In this document: in pieces, positions 6,824 to 13,035 of the stretch
Layout of the letters: each line of letters starts with the position of its first letter
Numbering within the stretch: the stretch's first letter is position 1
Assembly: GCA_002364555.1 (NCBI GenBank)
Contig: DEYM01000165.1
Span: forward strand, 1-20,926
DNA length: 20,926 nt
Reading direction: 5' to 3'
Origin: Phycisphaerales bacterium UBA3158
GTDB taxonomy: Bacteria; Planctomycetota; Phycisphaerae; Phycisphaerales; SM1A02
The notes under the pieces: model-generated
Told to the model about the DNA's origin: nothing
The model's input: only the letters and a program-made list of their open reading frames with translations
Databases searched by the model: none
Program-made: the position numbers and the translations under genes

Positions 6824-8299
6824 TTGGCTAATGAGCAGCATTTTGACCTCGTCGTCATCGGTTCTGGACCAGGTGGCTATGTAGGTGCGATTCGTGCCGC
6901 CCAACTGGGCATGAAGACCGCCATCGTTGAACGGAATCGGCTTGGTGGAGTCTGCCTCAACTGGGGTTGTATTCCGAGCAAGGCGCTTCTTCATGTCGCC
7001 GAGGCCTACAGCGAGTCCGTAACCCACGGCAGTGAATGGGGTCTTTCATTCGAAAAGGCCTCCGTCGACTGGAGCAAGGTCATCGCCACCAGCAGGGGAG
7101 CCGCCAACAAGCTCAACAAGGGCGTCGGCTTTCTCATGAAGAAGAACTCGATCACGACGATCGAAGGACACGCCAGAATCAAATCGGCACGCGATGGCGA
7201 CAAGCCATGCGAGATAGAGATTCTCAAGGCCGATGAAGACTACTACCACGGAGGTGGTTCGGAAGTGACTTCATCGATCACCGCCGATCGGATCATGGTG
7301 GCGACTGGAGCAGCCCCCAGAGGGCTGCCGTTCGCACCCTTCGATGGCAAGACGATCATCTCCTCCATGGACGCCATGGTTCTTCCAGAGCAGCCCGAGT
7401 CGATGGTTGTCGTGGGAAGTGGCGCCATTGGAATGGAATTCGCCTACTTCTACAACGCGATGGGCACCAAGGTGACCGTCATTGAAATGATGGATCGAAT
7501 CTTCCCGAATGAGGATGAAGCTGTTTCAAAGGAAGCGCTCAAGGTCTTCAAGAGACAGGGCATCGACTTCCATATCGGTTCCATGACGACGGCGATCGAT
7601 CTGAACAAAGACGGGGCGACCGTCACGATCGTCGATGCCAATGACGAATCGAAGACCCAACAGCTCTCCGCGGAAAAGGTTCTCGTGGGAATCGGCGTAC
7701 AGGCACGATGCGACGGACTGCTCGCCGATGGCCTCGACATGGAGATGGTCAAGGGCTACATCAAGACCGACTACCAGGATGTCGACGAGCCGACCTACCA
7801 GACGAGCCTTCCTGGAATCCATGCCATTGGTGACATCATCGGGCCCCCGTGGCTGGCCCATGTCTCCGGCGAGGAAGCCGTCACATGCGTTGAGCGCATG
7901 GCCGGACATCAGACACTTGGAGTCGACTACAACGCCATTCCTGGCTGTACGTACACATCACCGCAGGTTGCCTGCATCGGCCTGACCGAACAAGCCGCTC
8001 GGGAATCCGGTGTCGAATACGAAACCGGGACATTCTCGTTCCAGGCACTGGGCAAGGCCGTTGCCACAGGCGCGACGACAGGCTTCGTGAAGATCATCGT
8101 GTCCAAGCCATATGGAGAGATACTCGGTGCGCACATCATCGGAGCGGATGCCTCCGAACTCATCCACGAGTTCTGTCTGGCCATTCGCCTCGAGGCGACG
8201 GCCGAGGACATCATCTCCACCATGCATGCGCATCCAACGATGTCGGAATCGATTCACGAAGCGGCATTGGATACCGAGAATCGCGTCATCAACAGCTGA
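6824..8299 (+). CDS. lpd: Dihydrolipoamide dehydrogenase (E3), FAD-disulfide reductase
   Basis: Reoxidises dihydrolipoyl groups of 2-oxoacid dehydrogenase complexes or the glycine cleavage system, passing electrons through FAD to NAD+. 491 residues, a normal length. Seen: FAD-binding GSGPGG (13-18), redox-active GGVCLNWGCIPSKALL with C44 and C49, a second dinucleotide-binding GSGAIGMEF near 197-205, an FAD-contacting AIGDI segment, and the C-terminal catalytic dyad H470-E475 in HPTMSE. This HPxxxE signature separates it from glutathione and mercuric reductases. The start is TTG: CAGGAG lies seven bases upstream and the protein then begins ANEQHFDLVVIGSGPGG. No E1 or E2 genes are adjacent, so it may serve several complexes. 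An M16 peptidase gene follows 44 bases downstream and may share its transcript. Confidence 0.95.
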   Translation: MANEQHFDLVVIGSGPGGYVGAIRAAQLGMKTAIVERNRLGGVCLNWGCIPSKALLHVAEAYSESVTHGSEWGLSFEKASVDWSKVIATSRGAANKLNKGVGFLMKKNSITTIEGHARIKSARDGDKPCEIEILKADEDYYHGGGSEVTSSITADRIMVATGAAPRGLPFAPFDGKTIISSMDAMVLPEQPESMVVVGSGAIGMEFAYFYNAMGTKVTVIEMMDRIFPNEDEAVSKEALKVFKRQGIDFHIGSMTTAIDLNKDGATVTIVDANDESKTQQLSAEKVLVGIGVQARCDGLLADGLDMEMVKGYIKTDYQDVDEPTYQTSLPGIHAIGDIIGPPWLAHVSGEEAVTCVERMAGHQTLGVDYNAIPGCTYTSPQVACIGLTEQAARESGVEYETGTFSFQALGKAVATGATTGFVKIIVSKPYGEILGAHIIGADASELIHEFCLAIRLEATAEDIISTMHAHPTMSESIHEAALDTENRVINS

Positions 8300-8343
8300 T
8301 CGAGTGGATCCTGCTCGCAGCTTGAAAGGCAGCTGAAGAGAAT

Positions 8344-9567
8344 ATGGCAATAGACTTCCGGAATCACGTGCTGCCCAACGGCCTTCGCATCGTCGCAGAA
8401 GTCGACACCACCACCCACTCGTCCGGGATGGGCTTCTTCGTGCGTACTGGTGCGCGCGACGAGGAGACCCGGGACATGGGAGTGAGTCATTTCCTGGAGC
8501 ACATGATGTTCAAGGGAACGGATACCCGCAGCGGTGAGCAGGTCGATCGTGACTTCGATGATCTTGGCGGGCGGCACAATGCCTACACCTCCAATGAAAC
8601 AACGGCGTTTCATGTCCACTGTCTTCCAGAGCATCTGCCCGCTGCATCCGACATCCTGGCCGACATTCTCAGGCCGGCCTTGAGGGAATCGGATTTCGAT
8701 GACGAGAAGAACGTGATTCTCGAGGAGATCGCCATGTACGACGATCAGCCGTTCTGGCGTCTCTATGAGCGTGCCGGCGAGATCTACTACGGCGATCATC
8801 CACTTGGACACCGGGTACTGGGTACCAAGGAATCAATTCAGGATCTGGCGTGTGATCGCATGCGTTCATACTTCGATCGAAGATACAGCGCCGACAACAC
8901 GGTGGTCGCCATGGCTGGCAATCTGGACTTCGATGCCATGGTCGATCGGATCGAGTCGACATGTGGACACTGGGAACGCACCGACACGTCGCGTATCTAT
9001 CACGATCTGAGCCACTCCGAGCAGTCGTTCGTCGAGACATGCGATCGAATCAACCGCGACTACATGCTCATGATGGCGCCGGCGCCACCCATTCAGGACG
9101 AGCGAAGACATGCGGCGGCGTTGATGGCCTGGATCCTCGGCAATTCGGATGGATCGAGGCTGTACTGGTCGTTGGTCGAGACCGGTAGGGCGGAAGCCGC
9201 GCAGTCCCAGTACGACGGTCGGGATCGAAGTGGTCAGTTTCTGACATGGTGTATCTGCGACCCGGACAAGGCGGACGAAATCGAGACGGTCATACGTCAG
9301 GAAATCGAGGGGCTCGTCCAGTCGATCAGCGAGGATGATCTTGAAAGAGTTCGGGCCAAGGCCGCCACGGCGATCACGCTTCACGGTGAACTTCCCGCGG
9401 GAAGAATGCAGAGACTGGGTAGATTGTTCATGACCCAGGAGGATTGGATACCACTGGAAGACGAACTCGACAGCATCTGCCGGGTCGGTGTCCAGGACAT
9501 CATCGATGTCGCCGAGGAATATCCGATGACACCCGTCATCACCGGACATCTCCGAGGAACCGCCTGA
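8344..9567 (+). CDS. M16-family zinc metallopeptidase
   Basis: 407 residues, the size of a single M16 half-barrel subunit such as mitochondrial processing peptidase-like proteins. The inverted zinc motif HFLEH is seen with H49, E52 and H53, and the distal ligand is probably E128 in VILEEIAMYDD, about 75 residues later, so the active site looks complete. Family members degrade peptides or processed protein fragments; the substrate here is unknown. No signal peptide is evident, so a cytoplasmic location is inferred. AAGAG lies three bases before the ATG. It follows lpd by 44 bases on the same strand and ends convergent with the HDOD-GGDEF gene. Some M16 subunits work in pairs with an inactive partner, but no partner is present here. 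Confidence 0.93.
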   Translation: MAIDFRNHVLPNGLRIVAEVDTTTHSSGMGFFVRTGARDEETRDMGVSHFLEHMMFKGTDTRSGEQVDRDFDDLGGRHNAYTSNETTAFHVHCLPEHLPAASDILADILRPALRESDFDDEKNVILEEIAMYDDQPFWRLYERAGEIYYGDHPLGHRVLGTKESIQDLACDRMRSYFDRRYSADNTVVAMAGNLDFDAMVDRIESTCGHWERTDTSRIYHDLSHSEQSFVETCDRINRDYMLMMAPAPPIQDERRHAAALMAWILGNSDGSRLYWSLVETGRAEAAQSQYDGRDRSGQFLTWCICDPDKADEIETVIRQEIEGLVQSISEDDLERVRAKAATAITLHGELPAGRMQRLGRLFMTQEDWIPLEDELDSICRVGVQDIIDVAEEYPMTPVITGHLRGTA

Positions 9568-9586
9568 ACCGGATGGAATCAGGCGG
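9560..9586. terminator. Symmetric hairpin holding both stop codons of a convergent pair
   Basis: CCGCCTGA (9560-9567) and TCAGGCGG (9579-9586) are perfect 8-base complements around an 11-base loop. The left arm ends with the TGA of the M16 gene and the right arm contains the TGA of the HDOD-GGDEF gene, so one hairpin could end transcripts from both sides. No T-run follows on either strand. Both genes end in GCC TGA, which explains six of the eight paired bases and weakens the case. Confidence 0.45.
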
Positions 9587-11084
9587 CCGAACGCCAGGTG
9601 GCGACACCATTGCCACCACGCCTCTTGGCGATGTACATCGCCTGATCGGCACAGGTCACGAGCATCTCGGGTGAATCGATTTCACTGCTTGTTGGATCGA
9701 ATGTCGCCAGTCCCATGCTGGAACTCAATGTCATGTCCCCCGATATCTCCTTGGATACCCCTGATTCGATCATCAACGGGGTCGATGCGAGTTGAGTGAG
9801 AATGTCCTCGGCAACCCGACGAGCATCCTCCTCGTTGCATCCAGGCAGCAGTAGAACGAATTCATCGCCTCCAAAGCGGCAGACAATGTCCTCGCGACGT
9901 GCTCGTTCCTGCATGATGTCGGCCAGATGCCGCAGGACGGCATCACCGACCGAATGTCCGTACCGGTCGTTGATCGGCTTGAAGCGATCCGCATCACAGA
10001 ACAACAATGAGAGACAGCGTCCCTTTTCCGCCATTTCGGAGAAGAGTCTCGATACCTCGAGATCGAATCCGGATCGACCCAGCACACCCGTCAAACCATC
10101 GCGGTGGATCTGTTCACTCAGATCCTGATTGAGTTGCTGAAGATCCCTCGCATGACGTCCCATGTCGATCTGATGCTGGAACAACTGGGATTCCGCGTTG
10201 GCGAGAAGGCGTTGTGCCGGAACGGCTTGATCGAGTTTGAAGAAGGCGGACACTTCGAATGATTCATCACGTGTCGATGCCAGGGCCTGTTCGGCCTGTC
10301 GGCCATCGAGTCCGAACCATTCCCGTGCATATCGACGGTAGTCGCTGATCGTGCGACGAGGAGAGTCGCTCTCAATCGCACTGGCGAGATACCCTGCCAG
10401 CTCCACGATTCTCGCGCACTCCCGCCATGGTTCATCGATACTTTCGGAAGCATGGTGTCCTCGAATCGCGGCGATCTGGGATGATGGCAACTTCCATTGC
10501 TCCGCAACCGTTGCGCCTATCTGGGCATGCGTCACCTGAAACAGATCCTGTTCCAGACGACAGAGTTCACGGTGATCACCGCGCAACGCCTCGATGGCTT
10601 CCACGTACTGACGGCCATACCGATGGTAGAGGGCGATCATTCCGAAATCCTGCATGAGTCCTGCGAAGAACGCTTCCTCCGGATCCCACACACCAGTCAT
10701 TCTGGCCAGTGATTTGGCGGCCACCGCCGTGTTGATGGATCGCTTCCAGTAGGAGGCATAGTCGAATCCCAACTGGTCTCGACCCTTGGCATCAATCGTG
10801 TCGACAAGGCTGAAGCTCAGGACGAGGGTCTTGACGGTGTTCAATCCAAGAAACACCATGGCCTGCTGGACAGTGCCACATGGTCTCGAGAGCCCGTAGA
10901 AGCTGGAGTTGACCGTGCGGAGCACCTTGGCAGCCAGCGCCTGGTCCAATTGGACCGTCTCGGCAATCTTCTGCAGATCGATCTCGACCTCGGCCGTCAT
11001 CTCAAGCACCTGCGCTGCCACGGTCGGCAGTGATGGCAATCGATGGCCAGCCAGAATCTCTTCAACTACCTGCAGCTCAGGCAC
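9579..11084 (-). CDS. HDOD domain - GGDEF diguanylate cyclase
   Basis: 501 residues from the GTG at 11084. The N-terminal half (about 10-260) is an HDOD domain, a signalling module related to HD phosphohydrolases, with LPSLPTVAAQVLEM, the VNSSFYGL turn and AGLMQDFG. A helical linker follows (about 290-325). The C-terminal half (about 325-495) is a GGDEF domain with an intact GGDEF (405-409), the metal-binding FCDADRFKPIND, and an inhibitory-site R396-x-x-D399 placed five residues before GGDEF. It therefore probably makes cyclic di-GMP and is restrained by it; the HDOD part would sense or relay a signal. No membrane segments are seen, so it should be cytoplasmic. The start is chosen from AGAGGAG eight bases upstream; a further 34 codons are open upstream. 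It follows recO at 166 bases, probably under its own promoter. Confidence 0.93.
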   Translation of the reverse strand: MPELQVVEEILAGHRLPSLPTVAAQVLEMTAEVEIDLQKIAETVQLDQALAAKVLRTVNSSFYGLSRPCGTVQQAMVFLGLNTVKTLVLSFSLVDTIDAKGRDQLGFDYASYWKRSINTAVAAKSLARMTGVWDPEEAFFAGLMQDFGMIALYHRYGRQYVEAIEALRGDHRELCRLEQDLFQVTHAQIGATVAEQWKLPSSQIAAIRGHHASESIDEPWRECARIVELAGYLASAIESDSPRRTISDYRRYAREWFGLDGRQAEQALASTRDESFEVSAFFKLDQAVPAQRLLANAESQLFQHQIDMGRHARDLQQLNQDLSEQIHRDGLTGVLGRSGFDLEVSRLFSEMAEKGRCLSLLFCDADRFKPINDRYGHSVGDAVLRHLADIMQERARREDIVCRFGGDEFVLLLPGCNEEDARRVAEDILTQLASTPLMIESGVSKEISGDMTLSSSMGLATFDPTSSEIDSPEMLVTCADQAMYIAKRRGGNGVATWRSAA

Positions 11085-11092
11085 GTCCCCAT

Positions 11093-11099
11093 CTCCTCT
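11093..11099 (-). promoter_or_regulatory. Ribosome binding site deciding the HDOD-GGDEF GTG start
   Basis: AGAGGAG on the minus strand, eight bases before the GTG at 11084. It favours the 501-residue form over a 535-residue open frame. Confidence 0.7.
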
Positions 11100-11125
11100 G
11101 ATCTTTCTAATCGTGTTTCGGATCC

Positions 11126-11141
11126 GTCCCGATGATGGGAC
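11126..11141 (-). repeat. Small hairpin in the HDOD-GGDEF leader
   Basis: GTCCC and GGGAC flank a 6-base loop 41 bases upstream of the GTG start, in the 166-base gap after recO. It is a short but perfect stem with no T-run. Its function is unknown and it may be chance. Confidence 0.25.
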
Positions 11142-11250
11142 TAGACGGGTATCGGTCGGAGGAATTCGGCGATCCAGTCGGATCATCGAACCTCACGAAG
11201 GAGCTCCAATTTCATGCATTTCGATGGTCCTTCAACGACTCTTCTCGGAC

Positions 11251-11997
11251 TCAGCCGTTGCCCAGTTCCTGAAAAGCCCATTGCATCGCATCTGGTGCTT
11301 CACCAAGCAGTGACCGAAAACAGACGGCCAACAGACGATTGGCTCTGGGTACGCCTTCCACATCCGCAGCTGCTGCGATGAAATCTCCACGAGCGATGTT
11401 CCTGAGAAGCTCGATCGTGCTTCTTCGAACCTTGACCGCGTCGCCCTCCTGGGTGGATTCGATCACACCACCCTGAATAGGACTGAATCGAATGACTTCG
11501 GCACCCTCCTCGAGTGGTTCACCCGTTCCCGCATCGCAATCGAGCTGTGGACGGTATCCACAGGCCTCGAGAAGTCTCCATTGATAGATGAGCGTCTCGA
11601 TTCCGATTCGCGTTCGTTCAGTGCACGCCTTCAGAGCTGAATCCAGCGCCATGAAGACCTCGGGATGAGGATCCTGCTCCTTGAGCATTCTGTGAGTCAG
11701 ATCGACCATGTAGATTCCGGCCCGATTGGCCACAAGATGCTGCCTGGCCGCCCAGTAGACCTCATTCAGATGCCATTCGGTAATGGTCATCAGATCTTTT
11801 CCGGGCTTCATGATCAATGAGACCTGTCCTCTGGTCAGGAGATCGAATCCGCCTGAGAATCGGCCATCGGACCGCTTCGACCCCTTTGCCAGCCCACGAA
11901 GCAAGCCATGCTCGAGTGTGAGCACGCTGACCGTCTGGGAAGTCTCGGAAAAATCCCATCGACGAAGGCAGATCGCGTTGTCTGTGATTCTGGGCAC
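11251..11997 (-). CDS. recO: DNA repair protein RecO
   Basis: RecO loads RecA on single-stranded DNA coated with SSB in the RecFOR pathway and anneals strands. 248 residues, a normal length. The N-terminal OB-fold is seen in AICLRRWDFSETSQTVSVLT and the following HGLLRGLAKGSKR; then comes the helical domain with LIYQWRLLEACGYRPQLD, the family's LxxCGYxPxL signature (about 140-160). The zinc finger of many RecO proteins is not preserved: only two cysteines lie near the site, and what follows is acidic, as in RecO forms that fold without zinc. The start is GTG at 11997, with only a weak GAGA before it. It is divergent from parA across 77 bases and precedes the HDOD-GGDEF gene on the same strand. 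Confidence 0.9.
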   Translation of the reverse strand: MPRITDNAICLRRWDFSETSQTVSVLTLEHGLLRGLAKGSKRSDGRFSGGFDLLTRGQVSLIMKPGKDLMTITEWHLNEVYWAARQHLVANRAGIYMVDLTHRMLKEQDPHPEVFMALDSALKACTERTRIGIETLIYQWRLLEACGYRPQLDCDAGTGEPLEEGAEVIRFSPIQGGVIESTQEGDAVKVRRSTIELLRNIARGDFIAAAADVEGVPRANRLLAVCFRSLLGEAPDAMQWAFQELGNG

Positions 11998-12062
11998 TCT
12001 CAGGATGCTAACAACCCCGGCGGGTTATGCCGATGTGAGGACCCCTTTCCCGCCTGTACCGA

Positions 12063-12068
12063 TATAGT
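12063..12068 (+). promoter_or_regulatory. Possible -10 element for a leaderless parA transcript
   Basis: TATAGT ends six bases before the first parA ATG, so transcription from it would begin at or next to the A of the start codon. No recognisable -35 is seen at the matching distance, and the parA ATG lacks a clear Shine-Dalgarno. Suggestive only. Confidence 0.3.
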
Positions 12069-12074
12069 GGGTGC

Positions 12075-13016
12075 ATGGTCATGGACGCAGGGAGGCGGGA
12101 GCCGCACATTGTCGCGGTGATCAATCAGAAAGGCGGCGTGGGTAAGACAACCTCCGCCGTGAATCTGGGTGCTGCGCTGGCCCAAGCAGGTAAACGCGTT
12201 CTGATGATCGACCTTGATCCACAGGCTCACATGAGTCTGCATCTGGGCATCGATCCCGATTCGATCGAACACTCCGTGTACGACCTTCTGGTCGAAGATG
12301 GAGGTGATCCCTCCCGGGTGATCACGCGAATCGATGACAATCTGGATGCCATTGCCGCCGAGACCGATCTGGCTGCCGCCGAATCCGAGCTGGCATCCAA
12401 TCCGAATCGGAACGAACTGCTTCGAGAGCAGTTGAGTTCGATTCTGCCCAACTACGACGCCGTCGTGATCGACTGTCCCCCCAGCCTGGGCGTGTTGACG
12501 CTCAATGCCCTGGTCATGGCCAACGAGGTCTTCGTTCCCATGCAGGCCCACTTCCTGGCTCTTCAGGGTGTCGGCAAACTTCTCGAAACCATCGGACTGG
12601 TCTGCAACTCGGTGAATCCCGATCTTCAGGTCACCGGAATCATCCTGTGCATGCATGAGAGGCAGACCATGCTGGCACGTGAAGTCGTTTCCGATCTCGA
12701 GGAGTTCATCGAGTCGTCTCGTGATCAGGATGTTCCATGGCGAGCGTGTCGTGTACTGCAACCACCGATCCGTCGAAACATCAAGCTTGCCGAAGCGCCC
12801 AGTTTCGGACAGACGATCTTCCAGTACGAGCCGGGATGCCATGGAGCCAACGACTATCGACAGCTAGCTGATGATGTGCTGTCCGGATGGGATCCATCCA
12901 AGGATCAGACCGCCACCGGCTCCACGCCCGTCGACACCAAGGAAGCTCCTTGCGTTGAGACTCCTTCTGAAATCACGCCGACGGATCCTGATCGTGACCG
13001 AGTTGAGTCAGCCTGA
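12075..13016 (+). CDS. parA: ParA/Soj chromosome-partitioning ATPase
   Basis: ATPase that binds DNA non-specifically and, with ParB bound at parS, moves replicated origins apart. 313 residues: a deviant Walker A KGGVGKTT (19-26) after VAVINQ, the A' segment DLDPQAH, and the Walker B region VVIDCPPSLGVLTLNAL, followed by RRNIKLAEAPSFGQTI and YRQLA, which are hallmarks of chromosomal Soj/ParA. The tail after about residue 275 is long, acidic and rich in Thr/Pro. The ATG at 12075 is used; ATG 12081 is an alternative. No parB is adjacent, which is unusual for a chromosomal parA; the next gene is the VanZ-MurJ fusion, whose possible GTG start at 12994 would overlap the end of parA. ParA-like proteins also position other cargo, so the exact role is inferred. 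Confidence 0.92.
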   Translation: MVMDAGRREPHIVAVINQKGGVGKTTSAVNLGAALAQAGKRVLMIDLDPQAHMSLHLGIDPDSIEHSVYDLLVEDGGDPSRVITRIDDNLDAIAAETDLAAAESELASNPNRNELLREQLSSILPNYDAVVIDCPPSLGVLTLNALVMANEVFVPMQAHFLALQGVGKLLETIGLVCNSVNPDLQVTGIILCMHERQTMLAREVVSDLEEFIESSRDQDVPWRACRVLQPPIRRNIKLAEAPSFGQTIFQYEPGCHGANDYRQLADDVLSGWDPSKDQTATGSTPVDTKEAPCVETPSEITPTDPDRDRVESA

Positions 13017-13035
13017 CCCAGATCTACGTACACGC

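Noticed and set aside
11563..11571. DnaA-box-like GTATCCACA inside recO
   Set aside because: A single 8-of-9 match within coding sequence is expected by chance in a window of this size.
12674..12689. parS-like CACGTGAA inside parA
   Set aside because: Only about 9 of 16 bases fit the parS consensus; the flanks do not match.
12000..12842. 280-codon minus-strand open frame inside parA
   Set aside because: Antisense to parA, whose motifs are complete; the product has no domain.
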